A stretch of DNA of 64,000 nt from Gammaproteobacteria bacterium UBA7449 (GTDB lineage: Bacteria; Pseudomonadota; Gammaproteobacteria; Pseudomonadales; Pseudohongiellaceae). Of this stretch, positions 27,454 to 39,761 are shown in pieces (the first letter of the stretch is position 1; each line of letters begins with the position of its first letter). The notes under the pieces were generated by a model. It had not been told where the DNA came from and made no database searches. It worked only from the letters and a program-made list of their open reading frames with translations. The stretch lies in contig DLPV01000066.1 in assembly GCA_002477465.1 (NCBI GenBank), positions 1 to 64,000 of the forward strand, in the 5' to 3' direction. A program made the position numbers and the translations under genes.

Positions 27454-28253
27454 TACTGTGCCTCCGGAGCCATAACAGGTAAGAAGAGAATGCTGGGTGC
27501 ATCCAGGTTTGAGACCACTCGGTTAGCCTGTTGAGCTTCCTGGCGGTACTCACTGGCGGGTAATTCCACCCACTGGCGGGTACTGTTATCCCAGGCACCA
27601 GTTACAAGACGGTCAGTGGTCTGGTACATCAATGATACACGACCGATGCGAACAACATTTACATCACGTTCAGTGCCACCAATCTCAATAGTATCTGGGT
27701 AGGTTTCATTAGTCCGACCGAAAGCGGCTTCGGTTTGATACATCACCAGCACCTGACGGAATTTCTCGGCGATGGATACATCCGGGTTGTCGATGGCATC
27801 TCTGGCGAATTGCAAACGAGCCATACGCTCGTCCATTCGGAATGGATAATCGAGGGAGATAAACTGTTCCAACGCAGCAAGCATCTTCTCCATCAAAAGT
27901 GGAATTTCTCGAGTCACCTGTTCCACACTGGCGATTGACTCGTCCAGCGTAGCGATCTGCTCTTCCTGGGCTGCGATCTGGCGACGATAGCCAGCATTCA
28001 ACACCAACAGTGACTCCAGGTTATCGTTTGCGCGCTTGAATTCTTCGAATGTTGAACTTGCTTCGTTAGCAAGACGGGTTATTTCAACCTGCACTTCGGC
28101 AGACTCGGAGTATTTTTCACCCAGAACATCCATAGCCTGATCGAGAATACTGCTATCGACCAGAATGTCCTGCGCTTGCGCAACTCCGAAGAGGCTCGAC
28201 ATGAGTACTACTAGAGCAGACATACTCAATCGGTTAATGCGACGGTTTTTCAT
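27453..28253 (-). CDS. DUF3450 family periplasmic coiled-coil protein
   Basis: First gene of the TonB2-type operon, 266 aa, with a signal peptide (about 1-27, ending GVAQAQ), a long coiled coil (about 50-125) and a beta-rich C-terminal part. Homologues are found almost only beside TtpC-type genes. The function is unknown, but the context points to a structural role around the TtpC/TonB complex. A leader of more than 400 bp with a stem-loop at 28299-28322 precedes it. Confidence 0.85.
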   Translation of the reverse strand: MKNRRINRLSMSALVVLMSSLFGVAQAQDILVDSSILDQAMDVLGEKYSESAEVQVEITRLANEASSTFEEFKRANDNLESLLVLNAGYRRQIAAQEEQIATLDESIASVEQVTREIPLLMEKMLAALEQFISLDYPFRMDERMARLQFARDAIDNPDVSIAEKFRQVLVMYQTEAAFGRTNETYPDTIEIGGTERDVNVVRIGRVSLMYQTTDRLVTGAWDNSTRQWVELPASEYRQEAQQANRVVSNLDAPSILFLPVMAPEAQ

Positions 28254-28298
28254 GTGCCATCCTAATATTAATAAGTTGAATGCGAATCTAATGGCGAG

Positions 28299-28322
28299 AC
28301 GGGTTTTTATTATTGAACCCGT
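28299..28322 (-). repeat. Stem-loop in the leader of the DUF3450 operon
   Basis: ACGGGTT and AACCCGT pair around a 10-base AT-rich loop, 45 bp upstream of the DUF3450 start codon. It could be an operator or a leader structure. Confidence 0.35.
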
Positions 28323-28624
28323 ATCAACTTAGACACGGAAAACTATTATTTTTTAGTCCTTCCTTCCTAACTTGAAACTGTCTGAGTAGTCCTTGAGTTT
28401 TCAGCTCACTCGGTTGTGACAGCTTTTCCCTGAAAATAAACCGGACAAGGGTTACCGTTCTACTCAAACTTTTCAGATTTGAGAAGCTAAGTAACCCAAA
28501 GTCCGCGTGACAAAGTGTGATCCATTCATTGCCCACAACGATGCCAAATTTTCCCTGTAATTCAGCGTATTAAGCCGAATTCGAGTACAAGACTACCATA
28601 TCCGCTGGCGTGTTTAGAACCTTT

Positions 28625-28647
28625 TGCCCGATAAAAATTATCGGGCA
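28625..28647 (-). terminator. Hairpin at the 3' end of the suc operon
   Basis: TGCCCGATAA and TTATCGGGCA form a perfect 10-bp stem with a 3-base loop, 42 bp after the sucD stop. No T-run follows on the minus strand, so it is either a weak terminator or a 3'-end protecting structure. Confidence 0.45.
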
Positions 28648-28689
28648 CACAAGGACAGTTGGAGGGAGAGTTTGAGGGTGGTGCGGCTG

Positions 28690-29562
28690 TTACCAGCCGG
28701 TTATTTCTGACAGGCCTGCGCCGATATCGGCGAGGCTGCGGACGGTCTTTACACCAGCGTCCTGGAGAGCGGCGAATTTTTCGTCTGCCGTCCCTTTGCC
28801 GCCGGAAATTATGGCGCCGGCATGCCCCATACGCTTACCCGGAGGCGCAGTCACCCCTGCGATGTAGGCAACCACCGGCTTACTGACATTTGCCTTGATG
28901 AACGCAGCCGCCTCTTCTTCAGCGGTGCCTCCGATTTCACCAATCATTACAATAGCCTCAGTGGCTGGGTCTGCTTCAAACATGGCAAGGATATCGATAA
29001 AATTGGAGCCGGGAATAGGGTCACCGCCGATCCCGACACAGGATGACTGACCAAAACTATGGTCTGTGGTCTGCTTGACGGCTTCGTAGGTCAGCGTGCC
29101 TGAACGTGACACAATTCCGACCTTGCCCGGCAGGTGAATATGCCCAGGCATGATACCAATCTTACATTCGCCGGGAGTGATGACTCCTGGGCAGTTTGGC
29201 CCGATCAAACGCACACCAAGTTGGTCACACTTTTCTTTAGCCACCAACATATCGAGGGTTGGGATTCCCTCAGTGATACAGACAATGAGTTTAATGCCCG
29301 CTTCGGCCGCTTCGAGAATCGAGTCTTTACAAAATGGCGCTGGCACGTAGATTACAGAGGCATCGGCTGCGGTCGCCTCATAGGCCTCCTGTACTGTATT
29401 AAAGACCGGCAGTTCAAGGTGTACCTGCCCCCCTTTGCCAGGGGTCACGCCGCCGACCATTTGCGTGCCATATTTGATGGCCTGCTCAGAGTGAAATGTT
29501 CCCTGTGAACCGGTAAAGCCCTGACAAATCACCTTAGTGTCTTTATTAACAAGAATACTCAT
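28690..29562 (-). CDS. sucD: Succinyl-CoA synthetase alpha subunit
   Basis: Alpha subunit of the TCA enzyme that makes ATP or GTP from succinyl-CoA. The 290-aa product has the CoA-binding Rossmann N-terminus ([18 protein letters not shown]) and the phosphorylated histidine H247 in [17 protein letters not shown]. Its start overlaps the sucC stop by 4 bp (ATGA), which is common for this pair. It is the last gene of the sdh-suc block. Confidence 0.97.
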   Translation of the reverse strand: MSILVNKDTKVICQGFTGSQGTFHSEQAIKYGTQMVGGVTPGKGGQVHLELPVFNTVQEAYEATAADASVIYVPAPFCKDSILEAAEAGIKLIVCITEGIPTLDMLVAKEKCDQLGVRLIGPNCPGVITPGECKIGIMPGHIHLPGKVGIVSRSGTLTYEAVKQTTDHSFGQSSCVGIGGDPIPGSNFIDILAMFEADPATEAIVMIGEIGGTAEEEAAAFIKANVSKPVVAYIAGVTAPPGKRMGHAGAIISGGKGTADEKFAALQDAGVKTVRSLADIGAGLSEITGW

Positions 29563-30728
29563 GCTGCACCTCCTGCGGCACCAACGACCTTCTCAGCGGC
29601 ATCAGATAGAGAATTGGCGGCAATAATATTTAGCCCACTTTTCTCCAGGACTTCACGCCCCAGTTCAGCGTTATTACCTTCCAGGCGAACAACCACAGGG
29701 ACTTCGACACCTACTTCTTCAACGGCTCCAATCACACCTTCAGCAATCAGGTCGCAACGAACAATGCCGCCGAATATATTGACCAGCACTGCCGCGACAT
29801 TTTCGTCTGAGAGGATGATCTTAAAGGCCTCAGTGACACGCTCTTTTGTCGCCCCGCCTCCCACATCCAGGAAATTTGCAGGGCTACCGCCGTGCAACTG
29901 GACAATATCCATCGTTCCCATGGCCAGGCCTGCTCCATTCACCATGCAGCCTATATTGCCGTCGAGGGCAACATAGTTGAGCTCCCATTCTGCCGCCTGG
30001 GCCTCACGCTCATCTTCTTGAGAGGGATCATGCATCGCCTGTAGCTTGGGCTGACGATACATTGCATTGCCATCGACATTGATCTTGCCGTCCAGGCAAT
30101 GGAGATTACCCTCAGTGGTGATGACCAGCGGATTGATTTCCAATAGCGCCAGGTCTAACTCCTGAAACAGCTTGGCCAGCCCGAGAAAAAGCTGGGTAAA
30201 CTGTTTAATCTGCGCGCCCTCGAGACCGAGCCTAAATGCCAGATCCCTGCCCTGGTAAGGCTGCGCACCAGTTAAGGGATCAATAGTCGCCTTAAGAATC
30301 TTTTCCGGTGTTTCGGCAGCGACCTTTTCAATCTCCACACCGCCTTCAACAGATGCCATGAAGACGATTCGTCTAGTCGACCGATCGACCACGGCACCCA
30401 GATAGAGCTCCTGATCGATGTCCGTGCAGGTTTCTACCAGGATCTTACTCACTGGCTGGCCGTTAGCGTCAGTCTGATAGGTGACCAGATTTTTGCCCAG
30501 CCATTGTTCAGCAAACGCGCTGGCTTCTTCAGCTGAATCCACCAGCTTGACGCCGCCGGCCTTGCCACGACCCCCAGCATGAACCTGGGCTTTGACTACC
30601 CATTTGTCACCTCCAATTTCAGCAGTCGCTGCAGCGGCCTGCTCGGGTGTATCAACAGCCTTACCGCTGGAAACGGGCAACCCATACTCAGCAAACAGCT
30701 GTTTGGCTTGATATTCGTGTAGATTCAT
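29559..30728 (-). CDS. sucC: Succinyl-CoA synthetase beta subunit
   Basis: Beta subunit with an ATP-grasp nucleotide-binding domain and the succinate-binding part. The 389-aa product starts [19 protein letters not shown], typical of SucC, and includes [18 protein letters not shown] and the C-terminal [15 protein letters not shown] loop. It lies 43 bp after lpdA and is translationally coupled to sucD. Confidence 0.97.
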   Translation of the reverse strand: MNLHEYQAKQLFAEYGLPVSSGKAVDTPEQAAAATAEIGGDKWVVKAQVHAGGRGKAGGVKLVDSAEEASAFAEQWLGKNLVTYQTDANGQPVSKILVETCTDIDQELYLGAVVDRSTRRIVFMASVEGGVEIEKVAAETPEKILKATIDPLTGAQPYQGRDLAFRLGLEGAQIKQFTQLFLGLAKLFQELDLALLEINPLVITTEGNLHCLDGKINVDGNAMYRQPKLQAMHDPSQEDEREAQAAEWELNYVALDGNIGCMVNGAGLAMGTMDIVQLHGGSPANFLDVGGGATKERVTEAFKIILSDENVAAVLVNIFGGIVRCDLIAEGVIGAVEEVGVEVPVVVRLEGNNAELGREVLEKSGLNIIAANSLSDAAEKVVGAAGGAA

Positions 30729-30771
30729 TAAGACTCCAGACTAATGTTTTTTGTATTTATTTCGTAAGCAT

Positions 30772-32229
<1,458 letters not shown>

Positions 32230-32246
32230 TTAACCAAATTGGGGGA

Positions 32247-33473
32247 TTAGATTTCCAGAATCAATCTTGTTGGATCTTCCAGTAACTCCTTGATGGTAAC
32301 CAGGAATTGAACCGCTTCTTTGCCATCAATCATGCGGTGGTCGTATGAGAGCGCCAGGTACATCATTGGCAAAACTTTCACATCGCCATTTACTGCCATT
32401 GGACGATCCTGGATTTTATGCATACCCAGAATTGCTGTTTGTGGTGGGTTGAGAATCGGTGTGGACAACAGTGAACCGAATACGCCGCCATTTGAAATAG
32501 TAAAAGTGCCGCCTGTCATGTCTTCAATGGCAAGTTTGCCATCGCGCGCTTTCTCGCCGAAGCTTCGAATGCCTTTTTCAATTTGGGCCAGTCCCATGTT
32601 GTCGGCATTTCGCAGCACTGGCACGACCAGACCACGCGGTGAGGAGACGGCAACACCGATATCCTGATAGCCATGGTAAACAATATCGTTACCGTCAATG
32701 GACGCATTCACCGCAGGATAGCGCTTCAGGGCTTCGATAGATGCCCTTACGAAAAATGACATGAAGCCTAGTCTGACACCATCGTGGGTCCGCTCAAATT
32801 CTTCTTTATAGCGGTTACGTATATCCATCACCGGCTGCATGTTGACTTCGTTAAATGTGGTCAGCATCGCAGTTGTCTGCGTTGCAGTGAGGAGTCGCTC
32901 GGCAACCTTCGCCCGCAACCTGCTCATGGGCACACGCTCTTCGATTCGACCCGCGTTGTTCGCTGACAAATCGCCGGTCGCTGCAGCTGCCGGCGCAGTA
33001 GTCACTGCCGCAGCAGATTGTCCCGACAGGTGGTGAACCACATCTTCCTTGGTCACGCGACCGTCTTTACCTGTGCCTTTGATGGTCGTGACATCCAGAT
33101 TGTTTTCTTCCGCCATTTTGCGAGCGGCTGGACTCAAGAGGGAGTCCCCTTCTGCTTCACTGCCAGCTGGTGCTGTCGCCGCTGCGCTTGCTTCCGCTAC
33201 CGCCGCTTCAACTGCGGGCGCTGCAGCAGCGGCCGCACCGGCCTCGATATTCGCAATGGCTTCATTGCTGACAATAGTCTCGCCAGAGTCTTTCAGGATC
33301 TCTGTGAGCACGCCGTCGGCAGGTGCAACGACTTCGATAACAACCTTGTCTGTTTCAATATCTACCAAGGGTTCATCCCGGGAGACACTATCACCTACAT
33401 TTTTATACCAGGTCGCAATAGTCCCATCGGGCACAGACTCCGGTAATTGTGGTGCTTTAATTTCAACTGTCAT
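32247..33473 (-). CDS. sucB: 2-oxoglutarate dehydrogenase E2 (dihydrolipoyl succinyltransferase)
   Basis: Core of the 2-oxoglutarate dehydrogenase complex. The 408-aa product has one N-terminal lipoyl domain with the lipoylated K43 in [11 protein letters not shown], an Ala-rich linker (about 78-108), a peripheral-subunit-binding domain (about 112-150) and a second Ala-rich linker. The catalytic domain ends with [13 protein letters not shown] (H379, D383). It lies 45 bp after sucA. Confidence 0.97.
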   Translation of the reverse strand: MTVEIKAPQLPESVPDGTIATWYKNVGDSVSRDEPLVDIETDKVVIEVVAPADGVLTEILKDSGETIVSNEAIANIEAGAAAAAAPAVEAAVAEASAAATAPAGSEAEGDSLLSPAARKMAEENNLDVTTIKGTGKDGRVTKEDVVHHLSGQSAAAVTTAPAAAATGDLSANNAGRIEERVPMSRLRAKVAERLLTATQTTAMLTTFNEVNMQPVMDIRNRYKEEFERTHDGVRLGFMSFFVRASIEALKRYPAVNASIDGNDIVYHGYQDIGVAVSSPRGLVVPVLRNADNMGLAQIEKGIRSFGEKARDGKLAIEDMTGGTFTISNGGVFGSLLSTPILNPPQTAILGMHKIQDRPMAVNGDVKVLPMMYLALSYDHRMIDGKEAVQFLVTIKELLEDPTRLILEI

Positions 33474-33518
33474 GACTAGTCCTACTCTTAGGCTTTATGC
33501 CTGGTATTTGTTCTGCTT

Positions 33519-36353
33519 TTAAGTCAACGCTTCGTCGATAAACTTTTCTTGTTGGCTGATATGCAAGGCCGGATAGCCAGCTGCGGCTGCGGCCGAAGCA
33601 TCTCTGCCGGCATATTCAAGCCATATTTCTGGAAAATGTGCGTGCAGCGCACGCCGGATATGGTGCTGACTTGCGTACCAGGCACCCTGGTTCATGGGCT
33701 CTTCCTGGCACCAGGTGATCAACTCTACGTTCTTGTACTGCAGTAAACACTGCTCAAAGTCTTCCTGCGGAAAGGGATAAAGTTGCTCTAATCTAACAAT
33801 GGCGATGTCACTGATATCACGCTTGCGACGTTCGGCGCGCAGATCATAGTAAACCTTGCCACTACAAATAATGAGCTTACGCACCTGCTCTTTTTTGATC
33901 TCATCAGTCTCATCAATGATGACCTGGAAACTACTGTCTGCTAACTCTTCCATTGAGCAAACAGTTTCCTTATGTCGCAACAGACTCTTGGGAGACATCA
34001 CCACCAGAGGTTTACGCAACGGGCAAAGCACCTGTTTTCGCAACATGTGGAAAACCTGGGAAGCCGTTGTAGGCAAACACACCTGAATGTTGTGCTCAGC
34101 GGAGAGTTGCAGAAAGCGCTCAAGTCGCGCAGAGCTATGCTCAGGCCCCTGCCCCTCGTAGCCATGGGGAAGTAATAGCGTCAAGCCACAGAGCCTTTGC
34201 CATTTGTGTTCGCCGCTGGTTATGAATTGGTCAATTACAACCTGGGCAGAGTTGGCAAAGTCACCAAACTGGGCTTCCCAGATCACCAGCGCATTTGGCG
34301 TAGTCGTGGAAAAACCATATTCAAATGCCAGCACTGCTTCCTCGGACAGCAGCGAGTCGTAAATCGTGAAATCGCTCTGGTCCTTTGCCAGTTCCTGCAG
34401 TGGTATGTAGTCCTGACCTGATTTCTGATCATGGATCACTGCATGCCTGTGTGAAAACGTGCCGCGTCCAACATCCTGACCGGTAATTCTCACCTTGTTG
34501 CCACTGGTCAGTATACTCGCGTAGGCAAGTGTTTCGGCCATACCCCAATCCACCGGCATCTTACCGGAAGCCATTGCTGCTCGATCGGCGTAGACTTTAT
34601 TAACCTGACGCTGCAACGCGACGCTATTTGGAATATCTACCAGCTTCTTGGCAAGCGCCTGCAAGTTTGCAACCGGCATTGAGGTATTAAAATGCGGGCT
34701 CCAGTCATGACCAAGATAGGGACTCCAATCCACGAATAGCTCGATGGATGGATCCTTAACCAGACTCTTGACTACATGCTGTCCTGTATCTAATTCCTGT
34801 CTGAAATTGCTATTCATGTTACTGACTTCTTCGTCAGACACTACACCTCGAGAAACCAACTCTGCGGCATATAAGGCTCGCGTTGATTTATGTTGCTTGA
34901 TCGCAGAATACATGAGCGGCTGAGTAGCCGAGGGCTCATCGGTTTCGTTATGGCCGCGGCGACGGTAACAAACCAGGTCAATCACAACATCTTTTTTAAA
35001 TTCATATCTGAAATCCAAGGCCAATTGGGTCACGAACAATACGGCCTCGGGATCATCAGCGTTGACGTGAAAAATAGGCGCCTGCACCATTTTTGCCACA
35101 TCGGTACAATATTCGGTAGATCTTGCATCATCCTGCCGGTGCGTGGTGAAACCTACCTGATTGTTAATAATGATATGCACGGTCCCGCCAGTAGAGTAGG
35201 CGCGGGTGTTGGACATCTGAAATGTCTCCATTACCACACCCTGTCCAGCAAAGGCGGCGTCGCCGTGACAAATAATAGGCAGCACCAGGCTCCCGTTAGC
35301 GTCATCTCGACGTGCCTGCCTTGCGCGAACAGACCCTTCAACGACGGGTGCGACGATTTCCAGATGGGATGGGTTAAACGCCATCGCCATATGTAACTCG
35401 CCACCAGCAGTCATGATGTTTGAAGAGAAACCCTGGTGATATTTTACGTCTCCAGAACTTTCATAAACGGCTTTACCCTCAAATTCATCGAATAGGTCAG
35501 CAGGATTTTTTCCTAAGATATTAACCAAGACATTGAGACGCCCACGGTGAGCCATGCCCAATACGATTTCCTTGGCGCCATATTTGCCCGCTCGTTGCAC
35601 CAACTCATCTAGGGACGGAATCAGACTCTCACCACCCTCAAGCCCAAACCGCTTGGTGCCGGGATACTTGGAATCGAGGTGCTTTTCCAGGCCCTCAGCC
35701 GCGGTCAGTCTTTCCAAAAGGTGGCGCTTAACTTCGTTTTCAAAAGTCGGGTAGCCATCGTTGCCCTCAATACGCTGCTGAATCCACTGCTTCTCTTCAA
35801 GATTGACGATATGCATATATTCATAGCCAACGGAGCTACAGTAGATACGCTCGAGCGTATCCACAATGTCCCGAAGTGGCGCCGTTTCTTTACTGATAAA
35901 CAGTGATCCGGTCTGGAATACAGTGGAGGAGTCGATTTGGGAAAGGTCATGAAACTCAAGTTCTAGGTCGGGCACACGCTCGCGATGCATGATGCCGAGC
36001 GGATCAAGATTCGCCTTTTGGTGACCTCGCACCCGGTATGAGCTGATTAACTGCAGAACATGAACTTGTTTGCTCTCGTGTTCTGAATTAATTACCGCCT
36101 CATTGCTAAGAACGGGTGCGTAGCGGCTGACTTTACTAAGGGTCTTGAAGTCGCGCTTTATGTCCGCGTGTGAGGCATCTTGGGTAGCACCCCTGCCGTC
36201 TGGTGAAGGCAAGGATTCGAAGAAAGACCGCCATTGTTCGGGCACAGAATCAGGATCAGAAAGAAAGCTTTCGTAAAGTTCCTCTACATATTCAGCGTTG
36301 GAGCCCGAAAGATGTCCGGTGCTCCACATTAATTCCATTACGTTTTCTTGCAT
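33519..36353 (-). CDS. sucA: 2-oxoglutarate dehydrogenase E1
   Basis: Thiamine-diphosphate-dependent decarboxylase of the TCA cycle. The 944-aa product starts with the E1 N-terminal helix region (SGSNAEYVEELYESFLSDP) that binds E2. The thiamine-binding segment HGDAAFAGQGVVMET, transketolase-like pyrimidine domain and C-terminal part (QYKNVELITWCQEEPMNQGAW) follow. Length matches E. coli SucA (933). It lies 76 bp after sdhB in the same direction. Confidence 0.97.
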   Translation of the reverse strand: MQENVMELMWSTGHLSGSNAEYVEELYESFLSDPDSVPEQWRSFFESLPSPDGRGATQDASHADIKRDFKTLSKVSRYAPVLSNEAVINSEHESKQVHVLQLISSYRVRGHQKANLDPLGIMHRERVPDLELEFHDLSQIDSSTVFQTGSLFISKETAPLRDIVDTLERIYCSSVGYEYMHIVNLEEKQWIQQRIEGNDGYPTFENEVKRHLLERLTAAEGLEKHLDSKYPGTKRFGLEGGESLIPSLDELVQRAGKYGAKEIVLGMAHRGRLNVLVNILGKNPADLFDEFEGKAVYESSGDVKYHQGFSSNIMTAGGELHMAMAFNPSHLEIVAPVVEGSVRARQARRDDANGSLVLPIICHGDAAFAGQGVVMETFQMSNTRAYSTGGTVHIIINNQVGFTTHRQDDARSTEYCTDVAKMVQAPIFHVNADDPEAVLFVTQLALDFRYEFKKDVVIDLVCYRRRGHNETDEPSATQPLMYSAIKQHKSTRALYAAELVSRGVVSDEEVSNMNSNFRQELDTGQHVVKSLVKDPSIELFVDWSPYLGHDWSPHFNTSMPVANLQALAKKLVDIPNSVALQRQVNKVYADRAAMASGKMPVDWGMAETLAYASILTSGNKVRITGQDVGRGTFSHRHAVIHDQKSGQDYIPLQELAKDQSDFTIYDSLLSEEAVLAFEYGFSTTTPNALVIWEAQFGDFANSAQVVIDQFITSGEHKWQRLCGLTLLLPHGYEGQGPEHSSARLERFLQLSAEHNIQVCLPTTASQVFHMLRKQVLCPLRKPLVVMSPKSLLRHKETVCSMEELADSSFQVIIDETDEIKKEQVRKLIICSGKVYYDLRAERRKRDISDIAIVRLEQLYPFPQEDFEQCLLQYKNVELITWCQEEPMNQGAWYASQHHIRRALHAHFPEIWLEYAGRDASAAAAAGYPALHISQQEKFIDEALT

Positions 36354-36429
36354 TGTCCTGTCCTTTGACTATTCGAAACCCCACTAATAGAAAACGGGGT
36401 AAAGTCATTTTCACGGCTTGGTGACCGCT

Positions 36430-37137
36430 TTAGGTTCCCTGCGAAATAAGCATACTCCTGATATGCCCAATCGCCCGCGTAGGATTAAGCCCTTTGGGAC
36501 ACACCGCAACACAGTTCATAATTCCGCGACATCTGAAAACGCTGAATGGATCATCAAGGTCTGCCAACCTGTCCGCAGTGGCTGTATCTCTGCTATCTGC
36601 CAGAAACCGATAAGCCTGCAGTAATCCTGCCGGGCCGATAAATTTATCTGGATTCCACCAGAACGATGGGCAATTAGTGCTGCAACAGGCGCATAAAATA
36701 CATTCATAGAGACCATCGAGCTTGGCGCGATCTTCAGGAGACTGCAGTCGCTCAATCGCCGGTGCCGGCGTATTGTTAATCAGATAAGGCTTAACCTTTT
36801 CGAACTGCTGGTAAAAAATCGACATATCGACCACCAGATCGCGGATCACAGGCAACCCAGGGAGCGGTCGTAATACCAATTTATTAGCGGACCCACCAAC
36901 TGCAGAGAGCGGCGTAATGCACGCCAGGCCATTGGTGCCGTTGATGTTCATACCATCGGACCCGCACACACCTTCTCGACAGGAACGTCGATAGGCAACC
37001 GATGAATCCTGTTCTTTCACTAAGGCCAGTACATCCAGCACCATCAGGTCTTTGCCCTCAGGCAAAGCCACTTCGAATTCCTGCATGCTTGGCTTGCTAT
37101 CTGTTTCCGGGTTGTATCGGTAGATGCTAACTAACAC
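36430..37137 (-). CDS. sdhB: Succinate dehydrogenase iron-sulfur subunit
   Basis: Electron-carrying subunit of complex II. The 235-aa product has the [2Fe-2S] ligands in SCREGVCGSDG (C53, C58, and D61 as in E. coli) and C73. The cysteine sets for the [4Fe-4S] and [3Fe-4S] clusters are CILCACCSTNCPSF and CRGIMNCVAVCPKGLNP. It follows sdhA after 65 bp. Confidence 0.97.
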   Translation of the reverse strand: MLVSIYRYNPETDSKPSMQEFEVALPEGKDLMVLDVLALVKEQDSSVAYRRSCREGVCGSDGMNINGTNGLACITPLSAVGGSANKLVLRPLPGLPVIRDLVVDMSIFYQQFEKVKPYLINNTPAPAIERLQSPEDRAKLDGLYECILCACCSTNCPSFWWNPDKFIGPAGLLQAYRFLADSRDTATADRLADLDDPFSVFRCRGIMNCVAVCPKGLNPTRAIGHIRSMLISQGT

Positions 37138-37202
37138 GTTATCTATAACCTTCTATCAGTTTCTTAATCAGGAAAATGTTAATTATGGAGCCAATTCCAA
37201 AA

Positions 37203-38975
37203 TTAATAAGTACGAACCATAGGTTCGAATGTATCGACAGTCTTCGGTGAAAAGTTCACCTCTCGTCTGCCAAGCTTTTTATCAATTGGAAAATACAGGG
37301 AATGGCATAACCAGTTTTCATCATCACGCTCACGGTAATCGTCTCGCGCATGCGCTCCCCTACTCTCGGTTCGGCCTTCCGCAGCTATGGCTGTCGCTTC
37401 AGCTACTTCAAACAGGTTCTGCAGCTCCAATGCTTCTATACGAGCCGTGTTAAATGTTGCGCTCTTATCTTCCAGGTAAAGGTTGCCCAGACGCTCGCGA
37501 ATCGATTCGAGCTTCTTGACTCCCTCCTGCATGAAATCGCCTTTGCGAAACACGCCAAAGTGATTCTGCATGACCTGCTGCAATTCAGCCCGCAGAGCCG
37601 GAACGCTCTCACCCGAGGTAGATTCGTTCAACCTCTCCAAGCGCTCCGAGGCTGCCTCCACATCTGATTGTGACACTTGGCGCTGCTCAATGCCCTGGGA
37701 CAGCATTTCTTCGATGTGTTTGCCCGCTGCGCGGCCAAACACCACCAGATCAAGCAGACTGTTGCCACCAAGTCGGTTGGCCCCATGAACGGATACACAG
37801 GCGACTTCGCCCACCGCGAACAAGCCGGGAATGATTTCGTCTTGCCCTGCGCTGTTTTGTGTCAAGGCCTGTCCATGGACGTTGGTCGGAATTCCACCCA
37901 TCATGTAATGGCAGGTTGGTACGACAGGAATTGGTTCTTTAACCGGATCAACGTGAGCGAAGGTTCTTGAAAGCTCCAGAATTCCTGGCAGCTTGGCATT
38001 CAGTACCTCTTCTCCAAGATGATCAAGCTTCAGTTTGACGTGGTCACCGTTTTCACCACAGCCACGCCCCTCAAGAATTTCCAACACCATGGAGCGCGCC
38101 ACCACGTCTCGACCCGCTAGATCCTTCGCATTGGGAGCATATCGCTCCATGAAGCGCTCGCCATCCTTGTTGATCAGATAACCACCTTCACCGCGACAGC
38201 CCTCGGTAACCAGGGTGCCGGCACCATAGATGCCGGTGGGATGAAACTGCCACATTTCCATATCCTGCATGGGATAACCCGCACGCATCGCCATGCCGAT
38301 TCCATCACCGGTATTGATAAGTGCATTTGTAGTCGACGCGTAAATCCTACCAGCACCACCGGTCGCGAACACTGTGGCTTTGGCTTGGATGAAAACGGTT
38401 TCGCCATCTTCGATGCAGATTGCGATGACGCCAACTACTGCGCCGTCCTGGTTCTTCACCAGATCGACCGCGTACCATTCGTTAAGGAATACCGCGTTGT
38501 TTTTCAAATTGCCCTGATACAGCGCGTGCAGTAATGCGTGACCAGTACGATCAGCCGCGGCGCAGGTGCGGGCTGCTTGCCCACCCTTACCGAAATCCTT
38601 GGATTGGCCGCCGAATGGGCGCTGGTAGATGCGGCCATTCTCGGTGCGCGAGAAAGGCAGGCCCATGTGATCCAGTTCGAACACCGCTTGCGGCCCCTCG
38701 CTACACATATATTCGATAGCGTCCTGGTCACCGATATAGTCTGACCCTTTCACGGTGTCATACATGTGCCAGCGCCAATCGTCATCGGGGTCAGCGCTGG
38801 CGATCGCGCAGGTGATGCCACCCTGGGCTGAAACCGTGTGTGAGCGAGTAGGGAACACTTTCGATATGACCGCAGTCTTATGTCCGGACTGCGCCAATTG
38901 CAGCGCTGCGCGCATGCCGGCGCCACCGCCGCCAACGATTATTGCGTCAAAAGAAATACTTCGATAACCCGCCAT
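37203..38975 (-). CDS. sdhA: Succinate dehydrogenase flavoprotein subunit
   Basis: Catalytic subunit of complex II that oxidises succinate to fumarate. The 590-aa product has the FAD fold [14 protein letters not shown] and the histidine that covalently holds FAD (H46 in [11 protein letters not shown]). [21 protein letters not shown] and the active-site arginine region near [19 protein letters not shown] are also visible. Its ATG directly follows the sdhD stop without a gap. Confidence 0.98.
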   Translation of the reverse strand: MAGYRSISFDAIIVGGGGAGMRAALQLAQSGHKTAVISKVFPTRSHTVSAQGGITCAIASADPDDDWRWHMYDTVKGSDYIGDQDAIEYMCSEGPQAVFELDHMGLPFSRTENGRIYQRPFGGQSKDFGKGGQAARTCAAADRTGHALLHALYQGNLKNNAVFLNEWYAVDLVKNQDGAVVGVIAICIEDGETVFIQAKATVFATGGAGRIYASTTNALINTGDGIGMAMRAGYPMQDMEMWQFHPTGIYGAGTLVTEGCRGEGGYLINKDGERFMERYAPNAKDLAGRDVVARSMVLEILEGRGCGENGDHVKLKLDHLGEEVLNAKLPGILELSRTFAHVDPVKEPIPVVPTCHYMMGGIPTNVHGQALTQNSAGQDEIIPGLFAVGEVACVSVHGANRLGGNSLLDLVVFGRAAGKHIEEMLSQGIEQRQVSQSDVEAASERLERLNESTSGESVPALRAELQQVMQNHFGVFRKGDFMQEGVKKLESIRERLGNLYLEDKSATFNTARIEALELQNLFEVAEATAIAAEGRTESRGAHARDDYRERDDENWLCHSLYFPIDKKLGRREVNFSPKTVDTFEPMVRTY

Positions 38976-39350
38976 CTAACTACCCCAAAAAATTGAAATA
39001 CCCCACAGCAGATAGACTGCTATGAGCAAAACACAGATCGCCTGATAGACCAGCCTGATCGCGGTAGCGCCACCGCCAAGTTGACGTTCGGTGAGATAGT
39101 CGGTGCCGACTGTCCACATGCCTACCCAGGCATGACCGCAAAGGGCGAACAGAGTGAAGATGCTGAATATCCGCATGAGATTGGAATCGAAGAGTGCACG
39201 CCACTCTGCGTAGCCCATTTCCGGCGTGGTCAAAAAGCTCGCCAGGATACAGAGGCTGTAAGCGGCGAGGATGAGCGCGCTGAAGCGTTGAATAATCCAG
39301 TCTGAGAGGCCCGACCGGCTAAGGCTGGTTGCACTAGTTACCATATCCAT
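38976..39350 (-). CDS. sdhD: Succinate dehydrogenase membrane anchor subunit SdhD
   Basis: Hydrophobic anchor of complex II, 124 aa with three membrane helices. SGLSDWIIQRFSALILAAY matches the start of SdhD, and HAWVGMWTVGTDYL holds the heme/quinone-site region. It overlaps sdhC by 13 bp and abuts sdhA, so the three are translated as a coupled unit. Confidence 0.94.
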   Translation of the reverse strand: MDMVTSATSLSRSGLSDWIIQRFSALILAAYSLCILASFLTTPEMGYAEWRALFDSNLMRIFSIFTLFALCGHAWVGMWTVGTDYLTERQLGGGATAIRLVYQAICVLLIAVYLLWGISIFWGS

Positions 39351-39733
39351 GCCCCCGCGAGTGCTGCTGCGAGTACCGCAAGCCCCAGCGTTATCTGGGC
39401 ACCCAACTGCGCACCCTGCTTGGTTTCACCCCAACCGAGGTCCATAAGCAGATGTTTGACGCCGGCAATCAGGTGATAAAACAAACCCGTGGTGATGGCC
39501 CAGAGAACAATTTTCATGAGCGTCCCGTCCATGATGGCTACTGCTTCGCTGAAACCCTGCTCAGAAGACAGTGACAGCTGCAGCAGGTAGAGAAGTATGG
39601 CGGTAGCGATGAACAGGGCAACGCCAGAGATCCGGTGTAGAATCGAGGTAATCGCCGGCAGCGGAAATTTGAATGTGGTTATGTCGAGATTAACAGGTCG
39701 CGTATCTTTCACAGTGAACTTATCCGGCGTCAT
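39338..39733 (-). CDS. sdhC: Succinate dehydrogenase cytochrome b556 subunit SdhC
   Basis: Membrane anchor that holds heme b and the quinone site of complex II. The 131-aa product has the signature RPVNLDITTFKFPLPAITS, then SILHRISGVALF, three membrane helices and the heme-ligand histidine region FYHLIAGVKHLLMDLG. It is the first gene of the sdhCDAB-sucAB-lpd-sucCD block; the transcript start lies in the 477-bp region shared with gltA. Confidence 0.95.
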   Translation of the reverse strand: MTPDKFTVKDTRPVNLDITTFKFPLPAITSILHRISGVALFIATAILLYLLQLSLSSEQGFSEAVAIMDGTLMKIVLWAITTGLFYHLIAGVKHLLMDLGWGETKQGAQLGAQITLGLAVLAAALAGAWIW

Positions 39734-39761
39734 TTAGAGACGCATTTATGATACTTTTGAA

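Larger units (their letters stand above)
28254..28689. other. Intergenic region between sucD and the TonB2-type operon
   Basis: No gene is supported. It serves as leader of the DUF3450 operon and 3' region of sucD. It holds a 7-bp stem at 28299-28305/28316-28322 near the DUF3450 start and a perfect 10-bp stem at 28625-28647 near the sucD end. No Fur box was recognised by eye. Confidence 0.55.

Noticed and set aside
28324..28536. 70-codon minus-strand frame upstream of the DUF3450 gene
   Set aside because: No ribosome site or family resemblance; the interval is better read as a leader.
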